From contig NZ_PKFQ01000001.1 of assembly GCF_002939475.1 (NCBI RefSeq), forward strand, positions 248,001-312,000: a DNA stretch of 64,000 nt, in the 5' to 3' direction. The DNA comes from Streptomyces cinnamoneus (GTDB lineage: Bacteria > Actinomycetota > Actinomycetes > Streptomycetales > Streptomycetaceae). The translations under genes and the position numbers were made by a program. The notes under the pieces were generated by a model. That model ran no database searches. It saw only the letters and a program-made list of their open reading frames with translations, and was not told where the DNA came from. Positions 33,835-41,819 of the stretch are shown piece by piece (position 1 is the first letter of the stretch; every line of letters begins with the position of its first letter).

Positions 33835-34938
33835 ATGAACGATGAACTCGGCTTAGACGCCGACGGTCCCGTGCTGCTCGTGGGCGGCTACGGCACGGTC
33901 GGCACCGAACTCGCCCGCCTGGCCGCCCCGTCGTGGCCGCTGACACTGACCGGTCGCACCGTCGAGCGCGGCGAGGCGCTCGCCGCGGAGACGGGGGCGC
34001 GGCTGCGCACCTGGGACCTGGCCGATCCGACGCCCTTCCGGGCACGGGTGCGTGCCGTCGTCGGTGTCGTCAACGACCCGGACGACCGGGTGCTCAGGGC
34101 CGCGATGGCGGGCGGGGTGCCGTTCGCCGACGTCACCCGGTGGACCGCGCGGATGCAGCGCGCGGCCACGCTCGGGGCGATGCGCGCCCCGCACTCCCCC
34201 GTGCTGCTGTCCTCGGCCTGGATGGGTGGTGTCAGCAGCCTGGTCGCCGCCCATCTCGCCGCGGGCGTCGGGGGCGCGGACGTGGTCGAGGTGGCGATCC
34301 GCTGGGACGTCGGAGACCGGGCCGGCGTGGATTCGGTGGAGTTCATGGACCGTCTCGGCCTGGACTACGAAGTCGTGCGGGACGGACGGCGGCACACCGT
34401 CGCGCCGCTCAGTGAGGTCCGGCGGGTCCGGATCGGCGATGACGTCACCCGCGTCGCCCGGATCGACACGCCCGAGCAGTTCACCCTCCCCCTCACGCTC
34501 GGCACCACCACCGCGACGACCCGCATCGGCTTCAGCTCGGCCGCCTCCACCGCGGCGCTGCTGGCCGTCAAGCGGCTCGGGTTCTTCCGCTGGGGCCGTG
34601 GGGACCGCTTCACCCCCGCGCGCCGCGCGTTGCTGTACGCACCGGGTCGGGGAGGCACCGCCCGGTTCCGCGTCGACGTCACGCACGACGGGCGTACGAG
34701 CAGCGCGACCGTCACCGACCCGGCCGGTCAGGCCCATCTCACCGCCGTGGGTGCGCTGCTGGCGCTCCGCCGCGTGCTCGGCACGGACGGCGCCCCGGCT
34801 CCCCGGGGTGTCGCCTTCCCGGAACAGACGCCTCATCCGGACCGTCTGCCGGGGGATTTGGATGCCCTCGGCGTCACCCTGCGGGTCTCCACGGGCCCGG
34901 TGCGCGCTTCCGGGGATGTTGAGGGGAGGGCCGCGTGA
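33835..34938 (+). CDS. Saccharopine-dehydrogenase-like NAD(P)-binding protein
   Basis: A protein of about 367 residues with an N-terminal Rossmann fold (VLLVGGYGTVGTELARLA). Its overall pattern is that of saccharopine dehydrogenase-like oxidoreductases, a broad family acting on varied substrates. No ribosome site precedes either ATG (33826 or 33835); the second fits a leaderless mRNA. The stop codon overlaps the TetR start by 4 bp (GTGA), so the two are co-expressed and the TetR protein probably represses this operon. Confidence 0.8.
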   Translation: MNDELGLDADGPVLLVGGYGTVGTELARLAAPSWPLTLTGRTVERGEALAAETGARLRTWDLADPTPFRARVRAVVGVVNDPDDRVLRAAMAGGVPFADVTRWTARMQRAATLGAMRAPHSPVLLSSAWMGGVSSLVAAHLAAGVGGADVVEVAIRWDVGDRAGVDSVEFMDRLGLDYEVVRDGRRHTVAPLSEVRRVRIGDDVTRVARIDTPEQFTLPLTLGTTTATTRIGFSSAASTAALLAVKRLGFFRWGRGDRFTPARRALLYAPGRGGTARFRVDVTHDGRTSSATVTDPAGQAHLTAVGALLALRRVLGTDGAPAPRGVAFPEQTPHPDRLPGDLDALGVTLRVSTGPVRASGDVEGRAA

Positions 34939-35561
34939 CGGCGAAGCCGACGGGCCCCGGGCGGGGTCCGGCCGCCACGGGGAAGGGCACCGAGCGGCGT
35001 GTCCTGCTCCTCGACGTGGCGGAGAGGATCCTCACCGAATCGGGGCACGGGGCGCTGACCATGCGGGCGGTCGCCACCGCCGCCGAGGTGCGCCTCGGAC
35101 ACCTCCAGCACTACTTCCCCACCCGGGCGGACCTGGTCGCCGCCGTCCTGCGGCGATGCCTCGACGCCTCCTTGGAGCGCCTGGCCCCCCTGCTCACCGG
35201 GTCCGGTCCCGGCGGGCGGACGGCGCCCGACGTGCTCGTCCGCCGGCTCCTGGCCGAGCAGGACGACCCGCTCGTGGTCCGGCTGTACGCCGAGGTGTGG
35301 GCCCTGGCGGCCCGGGACGAGGCCGTCGCGACGGTCGTGCGCGACTTCTACGACGGCTACCGCTCGCACGTCGCCGACTACGTCGGCAGCCGGCAGCCCG
35401 GCCTGCCGGAGGACGTCCGCCGGGTCCGCGCCGACGTCTTCGTCATGCTGGTGGAAGGCGCGGCGCTGTTCCGGTCGGGCATCGCGGGGCACCGCCGGGA
35501 GAGCACGGACACCGAACTCGTCACACGGGCCGTCGCGCTGCTGGAGGGGCCGCCCGGCTGA
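34935..35561 (+). CDS. TetR-family regulator co-transcribed with the dehydrogenase
   Basis: A 208-residue TetR regulator. The HTH is LLDVAERILTESGHGALTMRAVATAAEVRLGHLQHYFPTRADLV, followed by a helical ligand domain. It starts with GTG inside the last codon of the preceding gene. The perfect palindrome in front of that gene is its likely binding site, giving a self-regulated two-gene unit. Confidence 0.88.
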   Translation: MTAKPTGPGRGPAATGKGTERRVLLLDVAERILTESGHGALTMRAVATAAEVRLGHLQHYFPTRADLVAAVLRRCLDASLERLAPLLTGSGPGGRTAPDVLVRRLLAEQDDPLVVRLYAEVWALAARDEAVATVVRDFYDGYRSHVADYVGSRQPGLPEDVRRVRADVFVMLVEGAALFRSGIAGHRRESTDTELVTRAVALLEGPPG

Positions 35562-35728
35562 GGGACGTCTCAGCCGGGCCACCGGCGGGGCCGGCCGGCT
35601 CTCCGCACCGTTGGCCGGCCCGCACGGGCCCCGGTCGCGTCACCGCGCGTCCGAAGGGGAGAGCGCCGCGCTCGATCCGCTCACCGCCGGTGCGGGCCGT
35701 CGCCCGTACGCCGTGGAGACCGACGGTG

Positions 35729-37039
35729 TCACCGCCCGGTGGACTCCGCCGTCTCCAGCCAGGCGGCCGTCTCGTACGCGTCGCCGCGCCAGGCCCGGAC
35801 GTAGATCAGCTCGTCGCTGTCGTGGCGCGTGTCGCGGAAGGAGGCGATCACTTCGGCGGCGTCCCGCAGGGTGTGGTCCTGCCGCCCGAGAAGTTCGCGG
35901 ACGCTCACGAGCGCCGGGAGGGCGTGCACGTGACGCGTGGCGAACCACGTTGCGACGGCTTCCATGCCGCCCGCCTCCCGTTCGTCGCGGAGCGCGTCGG
36001 TGATGTGGCCGAAGGCCGCGGCGAGCTGGGCGTGGAGCCCGTCCTCGCCGGGATGGAAGGCGGGGGCGAGCGCGCAGATCAGGCGCATCACGCAGGTGTC
36101 GCCCTCGAATCGGAGGTCAGGGCGGTCCTTGCGGAACTCGAACCAGTCGGCTTGCGACGCCTGGTTGAGGACGTAAGCGAGGCTGGTGGGCTCCCCGGCC
36201 GCCGTCAGAACACGCTCCAGCAGCTCGTACGGCACCTGGACGTGCTCGGCCAGCAGGGCCGCGTCGTAGAGGTCCTTGCCCTCGGGGTGCACGTCCGTGA
36301 CCAGCCACAGGATCTTCCACACGAGGGACAGTTCCGGGCTCGCCGCCGTGACGACGGCCGGGGCGCCCTCGTCGTGCCGGGGGACTTCCGTCCGTACGGG
36401 CGGGGCGGGCAGGGTCTCGTTGAAGACGAAGTCCAGCTGGACCGTGCCCCGGGCCTCACCGGCCGTCCAGGGCAGGACCAGGCGGCGGCCCGGCACGCGG
36501 TCGTAGGTCCATATCTCGTCGCTCACCGCCCCCGCGGCGTCGACGCGGACGAGGCTGCCGGCCTGCCGTGACAGTTCGCCGGTGGCCCGGGCGAGGTCGT
36601 CCAGCATGGTGTCGGTGCGCGCGTCGTCGAGCCGCCAGGTGTCGGGGACGACGACGAAGTCGAGGTCACCGGGCTCGCGGGCCGCCTCCCCGAACCACGC
36701 CGTGAGCAGCACGCTCCCGCGCAGCACGAGGTGCTCCGCCCACGGCGAGCCCGCCACGGCCGCGAGGGCGTGGTCGAGGGCCTGCCGCCGGGCGGCGAAC
36801 CACGTCCCGGCCGCGCTCTCGTCCGAGAAGTGCGGTTCGCTCAGCCGCATGCCCAGGCGCCGGTGGTTGACGGCGGGGTCGTAGACCGGGCGCTGCACCA
36901 CGCCCTCGCCGGGGACGGGGCGCAGCGTGTGCGGCAGGTCCTTCTCAGCCCGCGTCGCCTCGTCCGGGGGGAGCTGGGGGACGACCGCTGTCGCGTCCCA
37001 GGGGCCGTACGGGAACTTCTCCCACGGTGTCGCCGTCAT
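35729..37039 (-). CDS. AbiEii/AbiGii-like nucleotidyltransferase
   Basis: A 436-residue protein. The central nucleotidyltransferase fold of the AbiEii type is recognisable at HLVLRGSVLLTAWFGEAAREPGDLDFVVVP: the G-S strand followed by the catalytic D-L-D pair. A downstream segment (SLVWKILWLVTD...GKDLYDAALL) matches the helical region of AbiEii proteins. AbiEii enzymes are toxins, usually paired with an HTH antitoxin, AbiEi. None is present here. The gene overlaps by 4 bp an upstream gene for an uncharacterised 221-residue protein. It could also be a non-toxic modifying enzyme. Confidence 0.75.
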   Translation of the reverse strand: MTATPWEKFPYGPWDATAVVPQLPPDEATRAEKDLPHTLRPVPGEGVVQRPVYDPAVNHRRLGMRLSEPHFSDESAAGTWFAARRQALDHALAAVAGSPWAEHLVLRGSVLLTAWFGEAAREPGDLDFVVVPDTWRLDDARTDTMLDDLARATGELSRQAGSLVRVDAAGAVSDEIWTYDRVPGRRLVLPWTAGEARGTVQLDFVFNETLPAPPVRTEVPRHDEGAPAVVTAASPELSLVWKILWLVTDVHPEGKDLYDAALLAEHVQVPYELLERVLTAAGEPTSLAYVLNQASQADWFEFRKDRPDLRFEGDTCVMRLICALAPAFHPGEDGLHAQLAAAFGHITDALRDEREAGGMEAVATWFATRHVHALPALVSVRELLGRQDHTLRDAAEVIASFRDTRHDSDELIYVRAWRGDAYETAAWLETAESTGR

Positions 37040-37701
37040 GCCTCGCCGTCTTTCTCGTCGATCCATCCCGCGTCGAGCGATTCGTCGCTGTCGTGCACGA
37101 CGAACTCCCTCTCCACGGATTCCGTCGTGTGGCCGCCGGATCGCAGGGCCGTCACCAGCGCGTCCAGTCGTGCCCCCGCCGTCCGCGCGCCGACGAGCCG
37201 GCAGCGCTGGGTGACGAACCGCTCGGTCCGGCCGTCGGGGCGTACCCGGCGGGCGTTGCGTGAGAGGTGTGCGCTGTGGGCGGCGGCGAGGGCCGTCGTC
37301 GCGGTGGTGTCCGTGCCGGGGTCCAGCAGCAGCTTGACGTGGTGCTCGAAGTAGTAGCGGCCGCCCAGGGCCTTGGCCGCTTCGTCGGTCCCGGGCACGC
37401 CTTCCGCCCACGGTGCCGCTTCGATCTTCGTCCGCACGACGGTGAACCCGGCGGCCGTGAGGTCTTGGACCGTGTCCTCCACGGCCGCCGCCACCTGGGG
37501 CAGCGGCCCGGAGCGGCGCAGGGTGAGCATGGGCTGGCTGGGGGTCCGCCCGCGGTCGAGCAGGATGTGGGTGAACTTCAGGCCGTGGTCGGCGGCGTGC
37601 CGTTCGAGGCGCCGGACGTCGTCGTCCTGGGAGGCGTGGACGGTCACGTGTGCCTCGAAGTCGCCGCGGAAGAGGGGTGGCGTCGTGGTGCTCGGTATCA
37701 C
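37036..37701 (-). CDS. Unknown protein with an internal duplication, partner of the nucleotidyltransferase
   Basis: A 221-residue protein of no recognised family. Its two halves look homologous. Residues 14-98 (GDFEAHVTV, then LTAAGFTVVRTKIEAAP) and 117-205 (YYFEHHVKLLL, then LRSGGHTTESVEREFVV) share an F-E-x-H-V strand, a central basic segment and a final helix-strand. It is the first gene of a two-gene operon and overlaps the nucleotidyltransferase by 4 bp (ATGA). By position it would be the antitoxin or substrate-binding partner, but it has no HTH. Confidence 0.7.
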   Translation of the reverse strand: MIPSTTTPPLFRGDFEAHVTVHASQDDDVRRLERHAADHGLKFTHILLDRGRTPSQPMLTLRRSGPLPQVAAAVEDTVQDLTAAGFTVVRTKIEAAPWAEGVPGTDEAAKALGGRYYFEHHVKLLLDPGTDTTATTALAAAHSAHLSRNARRVRPDGRTERFVTQRCRLVGARTAGARLDALVTALRSGGHTTESVEREFVVHDSDESLDAGWIDEKDGEA

Positions 37702-37748
37702 CAGCAGATGATCTCAGGCCGGCCGGTGCGGGGTCGCTGCGGCCGGTG

Positions 37749-38201
37749 TCAGCAGGCGCAGAACTCGTTGCCCTCCGGGTCGCGCATGACCCACCAGTGT
37801 CCGGCGGGGCCCTTGTTCACCTCGTGCACCCGGGTGGCGCCCAGGGCTTCGAGGCGGGTCACCAGGTCGTCGAGTCCGCCGCGTTCGCCGTGGACGTCGA
37901 GGTGGAGGCGGTTCTTCGTGGTCTTGCCCTCGGGCACGTCCTGGAAGAGAAGCCGGCGGCCGTGGCCGATGCCGCTCGTCTCGTCGTACGGGTCCTCGGG
38001 GTGCCGGATCGCGGCGTAGCCGCGGAAGACGCGGCGCCCGCCGTGTTCGGTGACCGCGTCCTCGCCGATGTGGCCGGCGGCCAGCAGCGCGTCGATCAGC
38101 TTGCTGGGGTCCTCGACCTCGTACTCCAGCGCGGCGGCCCAGAAGTCCGCGAGGGCGGGGGCGTCGGTGCTGTCGATGACCAGTTTCCAGTGCAGTGCCA
38201 T
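37749..38201 (-). CDS. VOC/glyoxalase-superfamily protein
   Basis: A 150-residue protein with two beta-alpha-beta-beta-beta modules of the VOC superfamily (start LVIDSTDAPALADFWAAALEYEV; end WWVMRDPEGNEFCAC). Relatives include glyoxalases, dioxygenases and antibiotic-binding resistance proteins. Metal ligands are plausible at the first His of NRLHLDVH and the Glu of GNEF. The function cannot be fixed. Confidence 0.82.
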   Translation of the reverse strand: MALHWKLVIDSTDAPALADFWAAALEYEVEDPSKLIDALLAAGHIGEDAVTEHGGRRVFRGYAAIRHPEDPYDETSGIGHGRRLLFQDVPEGKTTKNRLHLDVHGERGGLDDLVTRLEALGATRVHEVNKGPAGHWWVMRDPEGNEFCAC

Positions 38202-38273
38202 GTGACTGGTTATAACGTACTGGCCGGCGCGGCTCTTCGGTGCCCTCACCGCCGGCGGGGGGCGACCTGCGGA

Positions 38274-38299
38274 AAGGCACCGCGGGGTCGCGGTGCCTT
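38274..38299. terminator. Hairpin after the four-repeat secreted protein gene
   Basis: A 10-bp perfect stem (AAGGCACCGC and complement) with a 6-base loop lies just past the minus-strand stop codon at 38317. Confidence 0.7.
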
Positions 38300-38316
38300 C
38301 GGCGTGCGGGGCGCGG

Positions 38317-38916
38317 TCAGGCGCGCACGGTGTACCAGGCGCCGATGCCGCCGCATCCACCCGCGTTGTAGGTGGTGCTGCGGTAGCCGGGCGGAATGGG
38401 CGACCCGGGGCAGGTCCAGATGCCGTTGCGGACGAGCTGGTGGTACCACGAGCCAATGCCGTTGCATCCGCTGCGGTTGTAGTTGGTGACGACGTAGCCG
38501 GACACGATCGGCGAGCCCGCGCAGGTCCAGATGCCGTCGCGGACGAGCTGGTGGTACCAGGCGCCGATGCCGCTGCATCCGTTGCGGTCGTAGTTGCTGA
38601 TGACGTAGCCGGTCACGATCGGCGAACCGGAGCAGGTCCAGATCCCGTCACGTACGGGCTGCTGGTACCAGGCACCCGCGCCGTTGCATCCGTTGCGGTC
38701 GTAGGCGGTGATGACGTAGCCGTCGGGAACGGGCGCTCCCGAGCAGGACCACCTTCCGGAGGCGTTCGCCGTGTCGGCCGCGGCGCTGGCCGTGCCGGTG
38801 GCGGCGCCGGTCAGGGCCGCCGTGATGAGCGCGATGGTGCCGATGACCGCGGCGAGCCTGCTGCGGACGACCGACATCGTCGCACCGGTCCACAGCTGGC
38901 GTAAGTGTCTGTCCAA
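38317..38916 (-). CDS. Secreted protein of four 37-residue Cys-containing repeats
   Basis: A 199-residue exported protein. The signal peptide ends near ASA-AAD. The mature protein is four tandem copies of a 37-residue unit with consensus W.CSGSPI, GYVI..Y.R.GC.GIGAWYHQ, VR.G. Each copy has two cysteines, likely one disulfide per repeat. An internal ATG at 38877 gives a better-sized signal peptide. I do not recognise the family. Repetition and export suggest a surface or matrix role. Confidence 0.75.
   Translation of the reverse strand: MDRHLRQLWTGATMSVVRSRLAAVIGTIALITAALTGAATGTASAAADTANASGRWSCSGAPVPDGYVITAYDRNGCNGAGAWYQQPVRDGIWTCSGSPIVTGYVISNYDRNGCSGIGAWYHQLVRDGIWTCAGSPIVSGYVVTNYNRSGCNGIGSWYHQLVRNGIWTCPGSPIPPGYRSTTYNAGGCGGIGAWYTVRA
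38340..38769 (-). repeat. Four direct repeats of 111 bp inside the secreted-protein gene
   Basis: The repeat unit is 37 codons. The two central copies are the most alike at the DNA level. The outer ones, especially the last, are diverged. Confidence 0.7.
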
Positions 38917-39167
38917 TGCACACCCGTCCTCAAGTCATGCTCATTTCACTGCTGTCGACGGCTAAGGTCACCGACATCGGAGCAAAAGTCACCCCCGCGC
39001 ACGCGCGATGTGAGAAGGACGTCACAGACGGCGACCGGCAACGGGCCGGGGGCGGACGTGGTATGAGGCGGCGTCGGCGCAGGGAGGCCGCCGCCGGGCG
39101 CGGCCGGATCGCGGGGCCCGGCCGCGCCCCCGTCACCGGCCGGGCTACGGAGGCGCCGGAGCCCGGC

Positions 39168-39950
39168 TCAGTGCACGGAGAACCCGCCGTCGACGAAGAC
39201 CGCCTGCCCGGTGACGTACGCGGAGGCCCGGCTCGCCAGGAACACCGCGGCTCCCGCGAAGTCCTCGGCCAGGCCGTTGCGTCCGACCAGCGTGCGTGCG
39301 GCCAGCGCCGCCACCTTCTCGGGGTCGGACGACAGGCGCGCGTTGAGCGGCGTCATCACGAAACCGGGAACGAGCGTGTTGCAGGTGACGCCGAACGGCG
39401 ACCACGCCTCGGCCTGGGAACGGGCCAGCGACTCCAGCGCGCCCTTGGAGACGCCGTAGGCGCCGCTCTGCACGAACGCGCGGTGCGCCTGCTGGGAGGT
39501 GATGTGGATGATCCTTCCGAAGCCCCGTTCGGCCATCCCCGGCCCGAACCGCTGCCCCAGAAGGTGGGGCGCCTCCAGGTTCACCGCCATCGTGGCGTCC
39601 CACACGTCGTCGCCGAGTTCACCCAGGGGCGGCCGGAGGTTGATCCCGGCGCTGTTGACGAGGATGTCGGGCTCCCCGAAGACACCGGCCGCCTCCTCGG
39701 CCGCCGCCCGCACACCCTCGCGGGTGCTCAGGTCGGCGCTCACCCAGGCCGCCCGGCAGCCCTGCGCCGTCAGCTCGTCCACGGTGGCGGCCAGCTTCTC
39801 CTCCCCGCGCGCCACGATCACGACGCCCGCCCCGGCACGGGCGAGGGCGCCGGCGACGGCCCGGCCGATGCCGGAGCTGCCCCCGGTCACCAGCGCGACC
39901 CTGCCGTCCAGCGCGAACAGTTCGGAGAGGTACGTCTGCGAGTCCATCAC
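39168..39950 (-). CDS. Classical SDR oxidoreductase
   Basis: A 260-residue short-chain dehydrogenase. It has the cofactor motif TGGSSGIGRA, NSAG, the catalytic Ser in HITSQQAH and the YGVSK catalytic pair. The pattern is that of the glucose-1-dehydrogenase/3-oxoacyl reductase type with NADP preference likely. No operon partner lies on the same strand. The substrate is unknown. Confidence 0.88.
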   Translation of the reverse strand: MMDSQTYLSELFALDGRVALVTGGSSGIGRAVAGALARAGAGVVIVARGEEKLAATVDELTAQGCRAAWVSADLSTREGVRAAAEEAAGVFGEPDILVNSAGINLRPPLGELGDDVWDATMAVNLEAPHLLGQRFGPGMAERGFGRIIHITSQQAHRAFVQSGAYGVSKGALESLARSQAEAWSPFGVTCNTLVPGFVMTPLNARLSSDPEKVAALAARTLVGRNGLAEDFAGAAVFLASRASAYVTGQAVFVDGGFSVH

Positions 39951-40060
39951 CGCACCCTAAAGGGCACGTCCGCACCGGTGGCACCCGGGGGAAGCACCTC
40001 GGTGTCCGGCGCCTCACGGCGCCCGTCCCCTCCCCGGCGATCGGGGTCTATGGTGACCCC

Positions 40061-40492
40061 ATGAAGATCATCGACCTCGCCCCCGGCGACGAACGCCTCA
40101 TAACCGACCTGCTCCCCGTCCTGCGGGAGCTGCGCCCGCACCTCACCGAGGACGTGTTCCGCGACGTGTACGCCGAGGGCCACGGCCAGGGGCTGCGCTT
40201 CACCGCCGCGTACGACGACGACGGCGTGTGCCGGGGGGCCGCCGGCTGGCGGCTGGTCGTCAACACGAGCACGCTGCGCTCGGTGTACGTCGACGACCTG
40301 GTGACCGCCGCCGCCGCGCGCTCGACCGGTGTCGGCCGGGAACTGCTCGGTCACCTGGAGCAGCGCGCCCGAGACCTCGGCTGTCACTGGTTCACCCTGG
40401 ACTCCGCCACCCACCGCACCGACGCCCACCGCTTCTACCTGCGGGAGCGGATGTCCATCACGGCGTTCCACTTCATGAAGGACCTCACCTGA
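40061..40492 (+). CDS. GNAT N-acetyltransferase
   Basis: A 143-residue GNAT protein. The acetyl-CoA pyrophosphate loop is RSTGVGRELLGHLEQRA, preceded by the beta-4 strand LRSVYVDDLVT. The final strand is ITAFHFMKDLT. It would transfer an acetyl group to an amine of unknown identity. The start ATG lies close to the divergent SDR promoter. Confidence 0.85.
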   Translation: MKIIDLAPGDERLITDLLPVLRELRPHLTEDVFRDVYAEGHGQGLRFTAAYDDDGVCRGAAGWRLVVNTSTLRSVYVDDLVTAAAARSTGVGRELLGHLEQRARDLGCHWFTLDSATHRTDAHRFYLRERMSITAFHFMKDLT

Positions 40493-40722
40493 CGGACGGA
40501 GCGTCCCCCGCCCCCACCGGCCGTACGGGAGCTCGCCGTGGCCGAGCAGGGGGCGGGGCCTGGGGGCCCGGGTCCCGTCGCGGCGGAATGGCGCCGCCCG
40601 CCGGCTTGTTGGCCCCGACGACTGCGGCGACCGCCGGCAGTCGACGTCTTGTGTGCCGCCCGCGGCCCGCAGCCGGGCCCGTCGGGCTCGACGCCGACAA
40701 CGCGAACGAGTGGTGGGGAAGA

Positions 40723-41712
40723 GTGACTGACACGATCAAGCACCGGTTCATCGAGGTCAACGGGGTTCGGCTGCACGTCGCCGAGCAGGGTGAGGGGCCA
40801 CTGGTCCTGTTGCTGCACGGGTTCCCCGAGAGCTGGTACTCGTGGCGGCACCAGTTCGAGCCGCTGGCCCGGGCCGGCTTCCGGGTGGTGGCACCGGACC
40901 AGCGGGGCTACGCGCGCAGCGAGCAGCCGGCCGACCCTTCGGCGTACAGCCTGCTGCACCTGGTCGGCGACGTGGTCGGGCTGGTGCACGCGCTGGGTGA
41001 GGAACAGGCGGTGGTGGTCGGCCACGACTGGGGAGCGCCGGTGGCCTGGACGAGTGCGCTGCTGCGCCCCGACGTGGTGCGCGCGGTCGCCGGTCTGAGC
41101 GTGCCTCCCGTCCTGCCGGGCGGCATGGCGCCGCCCTCGGTGACCCGACGTCTCTACGGCGACGGCTTCTACCAGCTCTACTTCCAGCGCCCGGGCGTCG
41201 CGGACGCCGAGCTGGCGCAGGACCCCGCCTCCTCGTTCCGGCGCATTCTGTTCAGCGGTTCGGGGGACAACCCGAACGTCGAGCGGCCCCGTCCCTGGAC
41301 GATTCCGGAGGGCCTCTCGCTGCTGGACACCGTCCCCGAGCCGAAGGAACTCCCCGGCTGGCTCACCGAGGAGGACGTCCAGGCCTTCGCCGAGGACTAC
41401 GCCGGGCACGGCGAGCACGCCTTCACCGGCCCGCTGAACTGGTACCGCAACATCGAGCGCAACCAGGAGCTGCTCGCGCCGTTCCGCGGGCGCGGCATCG
41501 AGGTGCCGGCGCTGTACGTGTACGGCGACCGCGACATGGTCACTTCGATGGCCGGCATGGACCAGCTGATCGCGGGTCTGGACCGCGTGGCGCCGAAGCT
41601 GCACCGCAGCGTGCGGCTGCCCGGCTGCGGGCACTGGACCCAGCAGGAGCGGCCCGCGGAGGTCAACGCGGCACTCGTCGACTTCCTGACGCAGCTGCCC
41701 GGCTCGGTGTGA
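40723..41712 (+). CDS. Epoxide hydrolase (alpha/beta fold)
   Basis: A 329-residue epoxide hydrolase. It has the oxyanion motif HGFPES, the nucleophile Asp in VVGHDWGAP and a cap domain with two candidate Tyr. The catalytic His is in LPGCGHW and an acid lies in the YGDRDMV strand. It opens epoxides to diols with water, usually a detoxification or degradation step. The start is GTG after GGGGAAGAG. It stands alone and converges on the double hydrolase. Confidence 0.9.
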   Translation: MTDTIKHRFIEVNGVRLHVAEQGEGPLVLLLHGFPESWYSWRHQFEPLARAGFRVVAPDQRGYARSEQPADPSAYSLLHLVGDVVGLVHALGEEQAVVVGHDWGAPVAWTSALLRPDVVRAVAGLSVPPVLPGGMAPPSVTRRLYGDGFYQLYFQRPGVADAELAQDPASSFRRILFSGSGDNPNVERPRPWTIPEGLSLLDTVPEPKELPGWLTEEDVQAFAEDYAGHGEHAFTGPLNWYRNIERNQELLAPFRGRGIEVPALYVYGDRDMVTSMAGMDQLIAGLDRVAPKLHRSVRLPGCGHWTQQERPAEVNAALVDFLTQLPGSV

Positions 41713-41782
41713 GCCGCGAGTTCACCCCCGTCATGACCGCTTAGTGGTCGCCCTGGCGCTCCAGTCCTGGAGGCCGCCCTTC

Positions 41783-41812
41783 GGGGGCCGCCGCCGTGAG
41801 GCCGCGGCCCCC
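41783..41812. terminator. Hairpin between convergent hydrolase genes
   Basis: GGGGGCCGC and GCGGCCCCC form a 9-bp perfect stem with a 12-base loop, 8 bp from the minus-strand stop codon. It can serve both genes. Confidence 0.65.
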
Positions 41813-41819
41813 TCGGGCA

